Positions 39,266-48,105 of a stretch of DNA of 49,593 bases are shown piece by piece. Below the pieces are notes generated by a model. It was given only the letters and a program-made list of their open reading frames with translations. It had not been told where the DNA came from and did not search any database. Within the stretch, counting starts at the first letter, position 1. Every line of letters starts with the position of its first letter. The DNA is from Candidatus Parcubacteria bacterium. Its GTDB lineage: Bacteria > Patescibacteriota > Patescibacteriia > Patescibacteriales > UBA12075. The position numbers were made by a program, and so were the translations under genes. Location: the NCBI GenBank assembly GCA_002869165.1, contig PKTK01000011.1:1-49593 (forward strand), written 5' to 3'.

Positions 39266-39994
39266 TTATCTAAGCCTGCAATACCTAGTATAATTAGAAG
39301 CAGTTTCAAGCATTTTTTTCATCATATCATCAGAAAAAGGCTGAACATTTTTAAAATTTTTATTGACTAGGTCTTTACTGGCTTGAAATTGTTGAAGATA
39401 CCACTTGTCTGCTTTATTTATAAGTTCACCCATTTCATTAATATCTTCAAGTTTGTGAATTCCAGGCACAATTGTTGATCTAAACTCATGAGGTATTTCT
39501 GAGCTTTTCAAAATATCAATACTTGTCTTAATATTATTCATATTTGGTTGAGTACCTGTTGCCAGATCATATTTCTTTTCATTGGCTTTTATGTCCATAG
39601 CAACATAATCAAGTAAACCTCTTTCCAGAAGTCCTCTGATAATCTCTGGCCTGGTGCCATTGGTATCTAGCTTTACTTTGAAGCCCATATCTTTGATCTT
39701 TTTTACAAATTCAGGTAAGTCATCATGAAGAGTTGGTTCACCTCCAGAAATTACTACTGCATCAAGCTTGCGAATCCTTGTTTCCAAAAATAGAAAAAGG
39801 CTATCCTCAGCTATTGTCTGAGGATGGCCTTTATCTCGATTTGTATCATTAAGCTTATCTTGCTCAAAGGGCACGACAAGCATGGGATTGTAACAAAAGT
39901 GGCATCGAAAATTGCATCCTTGAGTAAACACAATTGCTGCTAAATGATCTGGATAATCTATCAGTGAAAATTTATCTAAGCCACCTATCATCAT
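39266..39994 (-). CDS. nrdG: anaerobic ribonucleoside-triphosphate reductase activating protein (radical SAM)
   Basis: GGLDKFSLIDYPDHLAAIVFTQGCNFRCHFCYNP: CxxxCxxC motif. Confidence 0.93.
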   Translation of the reverse strand: MMIGGLDKFSLIDYPDHLAAIVFTQGCNFRCHFCYNPMLVVPFEQDKLNDTNRDKGHPQTIAEDSLFLFLETRIRKLDAVVISGGEPTLHDDLPEFVKKIKDMGFKVKLDTNGTRPEIIRGLLERGLLDYVAMDIKANEKKYDLATGTQPNMNNIKTSIDILKSSEIPHEFRSTIVPGIHKLEDINEMGELINKADKWYLQQFQASKDLVNKNFKNVQPFSDDMMKKMLETASNYTRYCRLR

Positions 39995-40007
39995 ATAATA
40001 AAAACTA

Positions 40008-40145
40008 TTATTTACTTATACTGTAAGTTTTTCTGTCTGCGTATTCTGATTGCTTGCCCTTATTCCAGCATTTTGTTGGTGTGTACCAGCCATTAACACG
40101 TGAATAAACTTGGCATTCTTGTCTTTTGTTTTTGATTGGACTCAT
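40008..40145 (-). CDS. separate glycyl-radical C-terminal fragment of anaerobic RNR (45 aa; not in the ORF track)
   Basis: MSPIKNKRQECQVYSRVNGWYTPTKCWNKGKQSEYADRKTYSISK: NrdD C-terminus-like YSRVxGYxxPxxxWNxGKxxE(F/Y)xxRxxY. Confidence 0.8.
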   Translation of the reverse strand: MSPIKNKRQECQVYSRVNGWYTPTKCWNKGKQSEYADRKTYSISK

Positions 40146-40300
40146 ATTGTTTTTTATTTAGAGCTCATTACTCCTTGTAATAACCGCTAAATTTTTTATT
40201 AATTTTTATTTAAAAAATTTGATAGTTTTTTATTTTCATCCTTAACTGAGTGAATAATCCCGAGATTCTTTGGTGAAACCTCAGAATAACACCAATATTT

Positions 40301-42427
40301 TTAAGCCATTGCTTGAATAAGTTCTCTTTCTATATTTTCCGCTAATCCCTCCTCAATCACTTGTTCTTTGATAGTTTTGATCTCTAATTCCTTTTTTTCT
40401 CCTTCTTCACTAAAACCATTCTCTTGATCACACTTAGGACAGTATTTATGTTCACCTGGTAGATAGCCATGCTTAGGGCAAATAGAAAATGTTGGTGTAA
40501 TAGTAAAATATGGCAAGTGATAACTCTCACAGATTGTTTTGACTAATTTTTTACAAGATTCTGTGTCTTTAATTCTTTCACCAATAAATCCGTGCAAAAC
40601 TGTACCTCCTGTATATTTAGTCTGTAAATTATCCTGAAGCTCCAAAGCTTCAAAGATATCATCAGTAAAACCAACCGGCAAATGAGTTGAATTGGTATAA
40701 TATGGATCAACTCCTTGCTCTTCAACTAGATCATTGTTAGCTACAATTATATCTGGGTATAATTCCTTGTCCTTTTTGGCAAATCTATAAGTTGCTCCTT
40801 CGGCTGGACTAGCTTCTAAATTGTAAAGATTGTTTGTTTCGTTTTGGTAATCCATGAGTCTTTCTCTCATAAAATCCAACACCTCTTCGGCAAACTCTTT
40901 GCCTTCCTGACTAGAAATATCTTTACCCAAGAAATTCTTTACTCCCTCATTCACACCATTCAAACCAATTGTATTGAAATGGTTCTGCCAGTATGTGCCG
41001 AATCTCTCGTAAATATCTGATAAATAATATTTTGAATATGGATAAAGTCCGTCTTCAGAATATTTTTCAATAATTTTTCTCTTGATCTCTAGACTCTCTT
41101 TAGCTAGGTCCATTAATTTAATAATCCTTTCTTTAAATTCTTCTTTACTCTTTGCTAAATAACCGATTCGAGATATATTCAGAGTTACTACTCCTAGACT
41201 TCCAGTTAAAGGATTGGCGCCGAATAGACCACCGCCTCTTTTTCTAAGTTCCCTATTATCAAGTCTAAGTCGACAACACATAGATCTAGCATCATCTCTG
41301 TCCATGTCAGAATTAATGAAATTTGAAAAATATGGAATGCCGTATTTAGCGGTCATCTCCCAAACGGGCTTTAGTGCTTCTCTGTCCCAATCAAAATCCT
41401 TGTCAATTGAATAAGTGGGAATTGGAAAAGAAAATATTCTACCAGTTGAATCGCCTTCGATCATAACCTCGGCAAAAGCCTTATTAAACATGTCCATTTC
41501 ATTTTGAAAGTCCTTGTACCTTTCCTTCATTGGCTGACCACCAATGATCACACTCTCTTCGCCAATCATTTTTGATGGTGTAACATCCAAAGAGATGTTG
41601 GTAAATGGTGTTTGAAAACCGACTCTGGTAGGAACATTTACATTAAACACAAATTCTTGAATTGCTTGTTTTACTTCCTTGTAGCTTAAGTTGTCGTATT
41701 TAATAAATGGTGCTAGATATGTATCAAAATTGGCAAATGCTTGCGCACCAGCTGCTTCGCCTTGTAGTGTATAAAGAAAATTTACCACCTGCCCAAGAGC
41801 AGATCTAAAATGCTTAGGTGGTTTTGACTGGGTCTTTTCACCTACTCCCCCAAAACCTTTCATAAGTAAGGCCTTCAAATCCCAGCCACAACAATATGGT
41901 GCCAACATTCCTAGGTCATGTAAATGAAAATCGCCATTTACATGAGCATTTCTAATTTCTTGAGGGTACAGCTTGTTTAACCAATACTTAGCTGATACAG
42001 CTGAAGCAATGTAATTATTTAAACCTTGTACAGAAAAACTCATATTGGAATTCTCCTTGAGTCGCCAATCAGCCCTACCAAGATAATCAAGCATGAGCTT
42101 CTCTTCCATGTTTTCATCATTTAGCTCTCTTAATTGTCTATGTTGATCTCTGTATAATATGTATGCTTTTGCTATTTTTGTGTGTTTACTTTCAATTAAT
42201 ACCTTTTCTACAATGTCTTGTACTTCTTCAACTGCTGGAATACTCCTACGATGAAATTTTTCATTAAGTCTTTTTTCAATTTCGTCGGTAAGCTTTTCAG
42301 CTAAAGGCATGTTTTTTCTGTCAACTGCTTTGGTTGTTTTGTAAATAGCATCTACAATTTTGTTTTTATCAAAATCTACTATTTCTCCTGATCTTTTTAT
42401 TATTTTTTTTACTGTTTCTTTTGGCAT
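40301..42427 (-). CDS. nrdD: anaerobic ribonucleoside-triphosphate reductase, lacking the glycyl-radical tail
   Basis: N-terminal ATP-cone; HLHDLGMLAPYCCGWDL; C-terminal zinc site CPKHGYLPGEHKYCPKCD. Confidence 0.95.
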   Translation of the reverse strand: MPKETVKKIIKRSGEIVDFDKNKIVDAIYKTTKAVDRKNMPLAEKLTDEIEKRLNEKFHRRSIPAVEEVQDIVEKVLIESKHTKIAKAYILYRDQHRQLRELNDENMEEKLMLDYLGRADWRLKENSNMSFSVQGLNNYIASAVSAKYWLNKLYPQEIRNAHVNGDFHLHDLGMLAPYCCGWDLKALLMKGFGGVGEKTQSKPPKHFRSALGQVVNFLYTLQGEAAGAQAFANFDTYLAPFIKYDNLSYKEVKQAIQEFVFNVNVPTRVGFQTPFTNISLDVTPSKMIGEESVIIGGQPMKERYKDFQNEMDMFNKAFAEVMIEGDSTGRIFSFPIPTYSIDKDFDWDREALKPVWEMTAKYGIPYFSNFINSDMDRDDARSMCCRLRLDNRELRKRGGGLFGANPLTGSLGVVTLNISRIGYLAKSKEEFKERIIKLMDLAKESLEIKRKIIEKYSEDGLYPYSKYYLSDIYERFGTYWQNHFNTIGLNGVNEGVKNFLGKDISSQEGKEFAEEVLDFMRERLMDYQNETNNLYNLEASPAEGATYRFAKKDKELYPDIIVANNDLVEEQGVDPYYTNSTHLPVGFTDDIFEALELQDNLQTKYTGGTVLHGFIGERIKDTESCKKLVKTICESYHLPYFTITPTFSICPKHGYLPGEHKYCPKCDQENGFSEEGEKKELEIKTIKEQVIEEGLAENIERELIQAMA

Positions 42428-42456
42428 GGGGATATATGAGATAAAAAATTATTAAA

Positions 42457-42933
42457 TTATTTTTTTCCTTGTTTATTCTTTCTTTTGCGAACTAATTTTT
42501 CAAGTTCTTCTTGAAAGGTTTGCACATCTTCAAATGATTCATAAACACTGGCAAATCTAATATATGCAACTTTATCGACTTTTTTAAGCTCTTTCATGAT
42601 GATTTTACCAATTTTTTCGCTCCCCACCTCTGTTTCTCTAAGAGCCTGGATATTTCTTTCTATACCATGAATAAGTTTTTTGAATCCGTCATCAGTAATT
42701 GGTCTTTTTTCTAGAGATTTTTTAACCCCCCTGACAATTTTCTCTCTATCATAGGCTTGCTTTGTTCCATCACTCTTAATAACTGTAAGCTCCATTATTT
42801 CAACTTCTTCATTAGTTGAAAATCGAAAATTACATTTTAAGCACTCTCTTCGCCTACGTATAGAAAAACCATCACTAGAGGCTCTTGAGTCAACCACCTT
42901 TGTATCTTCATTTAAACAGACTGGACACTTCAT
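42457..42933 (-). CDS. nrdR: transcriptional repressor NrdR
   Basis: MKCPVCLNEDTKVVDSRASSDGFSIRRRRECLKCNFRFSTNEEVE plus ATP-cone. Confidence 0.97.
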   Translation of the reverse strand: MKCPVCLNEDTKVVDSRASSDGFSIRRRRECLKCNFRFSTNEEVEIMELTVIKSDGTKQAYDREKIVRGVKKSLEKRPITDDGFKKLIHGIERNIQALRETEVGSEKIGKIIMKELKKVDKVAYIRFASVYESFEDVQTFQEELEKLVRKRKNKQGKK

Positions 42934-42976
42934 TTTTTATAATTTTGATGATTAAATAGTAGTAGCTGAGTTTTAA

Positions 42977-43036
42977 ATAAAAAAACACCCGTATTGCTTG
43001 CGTTTACTTGTAAAGGAGGCAAGAAAAGGTGTTTAG
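42977..43036 (-). terminator. leader terminator/attenuator upstream of nrdR
   Basis: minus strand AACACCTTTTCTTGC...GCAAGCAATACGGGTGTTTTTTT between promoter and nrdR start. Confidence 0.6.
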
Positions 43037-43069
43037 GTAAAATTCGCTATTTCTGATATTTTTATTAAA

Positions 43070-43124
43070 CCACTATATTTTGTGTTACCTATTATCATTA
43101 TACCACAACATGTAGTAAAGTCAA
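43070..43124 (-). promoter_or_regulatory. nrdR promoter with paired NrdR boxes
   Basis: minus strand TTGACT-16-TATAAT; TTACTACATGTTGTGG fills the spacer and ACACAAAATATAGTGG lies 31 bp downstream. Confidence 0.7.
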
Positions 43125-43415
43125 TGGGTTCTAATGTGGCTTATATTAGTGTAGCGGATTTTTTTCATCCTCTATAGTTTAAAAATAACACAATAAATAA
43201 TTAATGCAATAGCAATTTGCATGTGGAAAAGTGGATAGCGGTGGATAACTTGTTTCACGTTTCTTGGATCTACAAATTTCTTTATTTTTTATACTTTAAA
43301 TGTTATATTTGAATGGTAAACATGCTTCAGTTTTTAATTTTTAATTTGTAATTTATAATTAAAAATTAAATATTAAAAATTGTTTACAAATAATAAATTA
43401 CAAATTATAAATTCA

Positions 43416-44693
43416 ATGAAAATTGTCGCTGATTTCCACATACATTCAAAATATTCTCGAGCTTGTTCAAAAATTCTTGAACTTAATAATATTGAGACTA
43501 CCTGCAGACAAAAAGGCATCCAACTCATTGGAACTGGAGATTTTACCTACCCTGCTTGGCAAAAATCTATTGAAAACGAACTAGAAGAAATAGCCAATAC
43601 AGGACTTTTTAAACTAAAAGAAGCACTAGATGATCAAGTGAGGTTTATTTTAACTACTGAAGTATCCCTGGTTTACAAAAAAAATGATAAATGTAGACGT
43701 ATTCATATAGTAATTCATGCACCAAACCTAGAAAGTATCCAAGAACTCAATAAACAGCTTGATAAGGACTATAATATTCGCTCTGATGGCCGGCCAATCC
43801 TCGGTATGAGCACAGAAAAACTCATGAAACTGCTTTTTTCTATTAGTCCTGACTTCTTAGTATATCCAGCACACATCTGGACTCCCTGGTATGCTGTTTT
43901 TGGCTCAAAATCAGGCTTTGATTCTATGAAAGAATGCTTTGGTGACTGGACTGATCATGTTTTTGCCTACGAAACAGGCCTTTCTAGTGATCCTGAGATG
44001 AATTGGCGCTTGTCTGGGCTTGATAAACTAACAATGTTGTCTAATTCTGATGCTCACAGCTTACCCAATCTTGCTCGTGAAGCAAATGTTTTCGAGCTAA
44101 AAGAAGCGAGCTATCAAGAAATAAATCAGGTTATCAAAAATAACGCTAATTCTAGCAATGCTAAAGATAATCAATCTTACCTAGACTACACCATTGAATT
44201 CTACCCTGAAGAAGGTATGTATCATTATGACGGACATCGTTCTTGCGATATTAGCTTGCATCCAGACGAAACTAACAAAAACAAAAAAATTTGTCCCAAA
44301 TGTGGCAAGCCATTAATAATTGGCGTAATGAACAGAGTGGATGAACTAGCTGATAGAAAAGAGGGCTACAAATCTGAGAATAAACCAGGTTTCAAAAAAC
44401 TAGTAGAACTAGACAAAATAATAGCAGAAAGTATAGGAGTAAAATCAAGAAACTCCAAAAAGGTCCAAGAAATCTATCAAAACACCCTAGAAATGCTTAA
44501 TTCCACTGAACTAGATATATTATTAAACGTAAATACTGATGATATAGCTAAAATTAGTGGAAAAACCCTGGCAGAGGGTATAAAAAGAGTCAGAAATGGC
44601 CAGCTACACATAAAACCAGGCTATGATGGGGTTTATGGAGAAGTAAAGATATTTAATGCAGAAGAAATAAAAAACCAAAAACAATTATTTTAG
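43416..44693 (+). CDS. endonuclease Q/PHP-domain family protein
   Basis: MKIVADFHIHSKYSRACSK, GTGDFTYPAW, PAHIWTPWYAVFGSKSGFDSM, SNSDAHS, CPKCGKP zinc site. Confidence 0.9.
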   Translation: MKIVADFHIHSKYSRACSKILELNNIETTCRQKGIQLIGTGDFTYPAWQKSIENELEEIANTGLFKLKEALDDQVRFILTTEVSLVYKKNDKCRRIHIVIHAPNLESIQELNKQLDKDYNIRSDGRPILGMSTEKLMKLLFSISPDFLVYPAHIWTPWYAVFGSKSGFDSMKECFGDWTDHVFAYETGLSSDPEMNWRLSGLDKLTMLSNSDAHSLPNLAREANVFELKEASYQEINQVIKNNANSSNAKDNQSYLDYTIEFYPEEGMYHYDGHRSCDISLHPDETNKNKKICPKCGKPLIIGVMNRVDELADRKEGYKSENKPGFKKLVELDKIIAESIGVKSRNSKKVQEIYQNTLEMLNSTELDILLNVNTDDIAKISGKTLAEGIKRVRNGQLHIKPGYDGVYGEVKIFNAEEIKNQKQLF

Positions 44694-44767
44694 CTTATTT
44701 TAAGTAAATAATATAAATATAAAAATTTATTTTTTACTAATATTAGCAAAAAAGAATGATTTTCAAC

Positions 44768-44830
44768 TTGACAAATTTTTTAAATATGATATAATTTAGA
44801 TATAAGAAGTAGCAAATATGCTACTTTTTT
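44768..44830 (+). promoter_or_regulatory. promoter immediately followed by an intrinsic-terminator-like hairpin
   Basis: TTGACA-16-TATAAT then AAGTAGCA/TGCTACTTTTTTT. Confidence 0.6.
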
Positions 44831-44894
44831 GAACAAAAATAAAAATAAATATAAAAATAACATAAAATGAGGGATTTGTGTTATAAACAAACTT

Positions 44895-45197
44895 ATGCCA
44901 AATGAAGCACAATTCATGTCTGCCATAAATAAACCAACTGTTCATGGAAAATATGAAAATCAAGACACCAAAGAAAAAGGAAGTCTTGAAAAAAGAATTG
45001 AAGATAACATGAATAATTTTAGAGAACAATTCGCTACATTTAATGAAGATGAGCCAATTTTAATAAAAGCACAAGAACTTCTAGATGAATTTGGTAGCAG
45101 TAGCAATATTCCAGAATCAGAACTAGATTTTGATAAATCAAATTTTGATGAAGCAAGACTTCTAGGAATGGCAAAAATATTAGAAAATAATCAATAG
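44895..45197 (+). CDS. small acidic protein of unknown function
   Basis: 100-aa ORF downstream of promoter. Confidence 0.6.
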   Translation: MPNEAQFMSAINKPTVHGKYENQDTKEKGSLEKRIEDNMNNFREQFATFNEDEPILIKAQELLDEFGSSSNIPESELDFDKSNFDEARLLGMAKILENNQ

Positions 45198-45219
45198 TCA
45201 TATAATAAGGAGGTAAACA

Positions 45220-45435
45220 GTGACTGATAACAATCTTTCTAATAGATTCGAATCATACAAAGAAAACATTACCCTGTTCCAATTAGCCATTAGACTAATA
45301 AAAGAATATGGGAAAACGGACAAAATCCCGCTTGGAGAGATTAAGCAATCAAATACGGGGTTTTCTGAAGAAGATCTTATTGCCTGTTGTAAACTTGCTG
45401 AAGAAGAAATAATTAAAGAAAAGCTAGTACATTGA
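45220..45435 (+). CDS. small protein of unknown function
   Basis: AAGGAGG ribosome site, GTG start; two terminators follow. Confidence 0.6.
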   Translation: MTDNNLSNRFESYKENITLFQLAIRLIKEYGKTDKIPLGEIKQSNTGFSEEDLIACCKLAEEEIIKEKLVH

Positions 45436-45678
45436 TTTATATTGAGCATATTCAAGAAACATGTGAATATGCTCTTTTTTATTAAAAAAATAAAGACCGG
45501 AATTATTGTATCCGGTCTTTTTGAGATTTTGCTTACTCCGTTTTCGAGAGTAAAGTTTTTTGCCTTTTTTATGGCCATGACTCCCGCCTCTTTTATGAAG
45601 GGTTTCCAGAGCTACATTTGGCAGTTTGATCTTTGGGATCTCCTTGTTTTTGCTCCTAATCCTCTTTCTTTTTTTCAT
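45424..45678 (-). CDS. small highly basic protein
   Basis: MKKRKRIRSKNKEIPKIKLPNVALETLHKRGGSHGHKKGKKLYSRKRSKQ. Confidence 0.5.
   Translation of the reverse strand: MKKRKRIRSKNKEIPKIKLPNVALETLHKRGGSHGHKKGKKLYSRKRSKQNLKKTGYNNSGLYFFNKKEHIHMFLEYAQYKSMY
45441..45520 (+). terminator. two consecutive intrinsic terminators
   Basis: GAGCATATTC..GAATATGCTCTTTTTT and AAAGACCGGA..TCCGGTCTTTTT. Confidence 0.8.
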
Positions 45679-45687
45679 TTCATCATC

Positions 45688-45906
45688 CTATATTTTACAA
45701 TTTTCACAAAGGTCTCCTTTTGAAGGAGATCCGCATTGACTACAGCCTAACATAATATGACCATATATTCCACTATACTGGCCAATACGTTTTTGAATGA
45801 TGGTACTACGACGAACTTTTCTTTGTTTGTCCTGATAGTGGTAAGACCCTTTAGAACCGCTACATTCCTCTCTACAATACACTCTTGTACATTCTTGGCA
45901 AGCCAT
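45688..45906 (-). CDS. small Cys-rich zinc-ribbon-like protein
   Basis: CQEC, CREEC, CSQCG, CENC; GGAGG before ATG. Confidence 0.65.
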   Translation of the reverse strand: MACQECTRVYCREECSGSKGSYHYQDKQRKVRRSTIIQKRIGQYSGIYGHIMLGCSQCGSPSKGDLCENCKI

Positions 45907-45946
45907 AGGCTAAATCCTCCAAATTTTATTTTATTTATTTTTCCTT

Positions 45947-45997
45947 TAATATTTCACTTTTATCAAATGAAATATTAGAGAAAAGCGAAGTTTTCTC
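45947..45997 (-). repeat. intercistronic two-hairpin element, copy 1
   Basis: GAGAAAACTTCGCTTTTCTC + AATATTTCA/TGAAATATT. Confidence 0.8.
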
Positions 45998-45999
45998 AT

Positions 46000-46278
46000 T
46001 TATTCCTCCAAAAAATAAAATTTATCATCTACTTTCAAACAATCCCTCATTCCTTCTATCCAAATAAAAGCTTCTGCGTTCTCATAATAATAATTATCCT
46101 CCTCGACAGTTTCTAGTTTTTTAACGCTTTCTTCTTTAACTACGCAGACTCCACAACAAACTTTTCCCATAAAACTCAATTCTCCTTTTTCCCAAGCATT
46201 AATCAGATCTTTCTTATTTCCCTTGAATTCTACTCCATAACTTGCAAACCCAAATTCTTCATCGATGTAAATTTTCAT
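46000..46278 (-). CDS. small protein of unknown function
   Basis: 92-aa ORF; GGAGG ribosome site. Confidence 0.65.
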   Translation of the reverse strand: MKIYIDEEFGFASYGVEFKGNKKDLINAWEKGELSFMGKVCCGVCVVKEESVKKLETVEEDNYYYENAEAFIWIEGMRDCLKVDDKFYFLEE

Positions 46279-46311
46279 AATAGCCTCCTTGGCTTTTGTT
46301 TTTTTGTCTTT

Positions 46312-46373
46312 AATATTCCCTCTAACATTGCACTTAGTATAAATGAAATATTAGAGAAAAGCGAAGTTTTCTC
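46312..46373 (-). repeat. intercistronic two-hairpin element, copy 2
   Basis: GAGAAAACTTCGCTTTTCTC at 46354-46373. Confidence 0.75.
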
Positions 46374-46470
46374 GTTTTGCTTTTGCTTGATCTTCTCATC
46401 CGGTAACGCTCAAGCAAGCATTACTCTGACCACCCAAGAAGTAGGTGCCTAAAAAGGTAAAGTCAAGCTC

Positions 46471-46764
46471 CTAGACCCTGGTGATCAGAAAAGGAGTAAC
46501 ACCGATCTCGAGAATCTCCTCGATGGTGTACTCTTTTCCGAACTCGAGTCGGCCCTTGGGCTTCAAGGCAAGTGCCTCATCATAGCCCTGGCAGACTCCT
46601 CGAGTCTCGGTCGGATCGACACCGATCGCCTTTACGGTCTGGTGACCGCAAAAGTTCTCAGCGTCTACCGCCCAAGCCCGAGCTTCGTCGAGAGAAATCA
46701 CCTTGGCGGTGAAATTTCCCTCTTCGAGGAGCATAGGAGCAGAAAGAATTGCTTTTCTCGTCAT
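46471..46764 (-). CDS. DUF1874/STIV B116-like protein (family that includes AcrIII-1/Crn2 ring nucleases)
   Basis: AILSAPMLLEEGNFTAKVISLDEAR...FCGHQTVKAIGVDP...YDEALALKPKGRLEFGKEYTIEEILEIGVTPFLITRV; GH motif and C-terminal pattern. Confidence 0.6.
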   Translation of the reverse strand: MTRKAILSAPMLLEEGNFTAKVISLDEARAWAVDAENFCGHQTVKAIGVDPTETRGVCQGYDEALALKPKGRLEFGKEYTIEEILEIGVTPFLITRV

Positions 46765-46828
46765 AGAGCAAGCCTCCCTTCCTTAATTAATTGTCAAATG
46801 TTTATCAAGGAGTGACAATATCTCCTTC

Positions 46829-46880
46829 CCTCTAGCATCTCACTACTTATAATGAGATATTAGAGAAAAGCGAAGTTTTT
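46829..46880 (-). repeat. intercistronic two-hairpin element, copy 3
   Basis: ATCTCATTATAAGTAGTGAGAT hairpin + AAAACTTCGCTTTTCTC; about 50 bp identical to copy 4. Confidence 0.8.
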
Positions 46881-47640
46881 TTAATTTTTTTCTTACTGAA
46901 ATTGTAACAATTTAAAGTGTTTTGCTCAGGCCGATTGATAAAGTCGGTTTTTCCATATCGCTATCGAGGCACACTTTAGCCCCGCAATCATTCCGCTCCA
47001 ATGCGAGAGCGAACACGGAGATTTGATTGAACTCCCCAATTACCTCAGAATTTTATTCTTTGGTTTTTGGTCAAGACCGTGGATAAATATATGTTATCAA
47101 TTCATATACCATCCCACACCTAGTTTACAATATCTTTAAAACAATACATTGTTTTAAAGTATTGCTGCTACTACAATGGTACTTAACTGTCACCATTTAT
47201 AGCAGTGCTAGGATTTTCACTATTACAACCCAATAGCATTTCACAAATAATTTATGAAATATTATCGAGGGGAGACTTTTTCGATTGTCGAAAAAATCTC
47301 CCTAAAATGTGTTTGAAATAGCGGGTCCGATTGATGGTCGGTTTGTGCTTGCCTATTTCTTTTTCTTAACGAGGTCACTTTTTTATCCCCGCAATATCCT
47401 TCCTTTGCTTTATTTAATGGCGCAAAGGATTACAGATGGTTAGTCTGCTTGTTGGTTTGGATCGTGGATGCTCGGATCAAGCACCCCCTTGCTTTTTACA
47501 ATATCCCTTGAGGAAAGGAAATATCGCTTCGGGCTCTACGTGGCCCCTTGGAGGAGATCACTACCCCCAACCCATGGCGAGTTACCAACTCACCCCGAAT
47601 CGCTTACGCGACACTTCCGGACAGTCAGAAGATTTTTGGA
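46881..47640 (-). ncRNA. ORF-less, GC-richer structured unit; candidate long ncRNA
   Basis: occupies one unit of the array behind element copy 4; no minus-strand ORF; multiple hairpins and two copies of a GCGGGG..CCTCG / CCGAC..TCGG motif. Confidence 0.4.
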
Positions 47641-47644
47641 TTTC

Positions 47645-47699
47645 TCCTCTAGCATCTCACTACTTATAATGAGATATTAGAGAAAAGCGAAGTTTTCTC
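47645..47699 (-). repeat. intercistronic two-hairpin element, copy 4
   Basis: GAGAAAACTTCGCTTTTCTC + ATCTCA/TGAGAT hairpin. Confidence 0.8.
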
Positions 47700-47726
47700 T
47701 CTCTACAAAAGCAAAATCTTGCGGAC

Positions 47727-48088
47727 TTATTCATAGCCTGCTAAACATGATGAACATGCTAAATTCAGCTGGCGATGATTAAGATCACGAAGAAAAACAA
47801 TGTCGATTTTATTTAAAATCGCCTTGTCTTTCACTGTGTACCCATAAGATTTTACTTTGACAATCTTTACACGCTTATACAACATGATATATCTTCTTGC
47901 TTTGCAACAATAGAATTTTTTTTCTACTGGTCCAGAAACTGCAAGCGCAATAAAATAAACTGTGTAAAGCTTGTCTTCAAAACGCATAAAATGATCTTTT
48001 ATCCGTTTTGACTTACCAGGATTTTTTAAGATCCTGGCTTCTGCAACATAAAATGGGATACTTCCTATCTTTTTTGCTTTTTCCATTT
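47727..48088 (-). CDS. small protein of unknown function (start likely MEKAKKIG)
   Basis: GGGGGGAC ribosome site before ATG; longer ORF start overlaps element copy 5. Confidence 0.6.
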
Positions 48089-48105
48089 TTGTCCCCCCTT
48101 TTTTC

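Noticed and set aside
47436-47680. Plus-strand ORFs of 77 and 70 aa
   Set aside because: Overlap each other and the intercistronic hairpin element, run against the array, and lack a convincing ribosome site.
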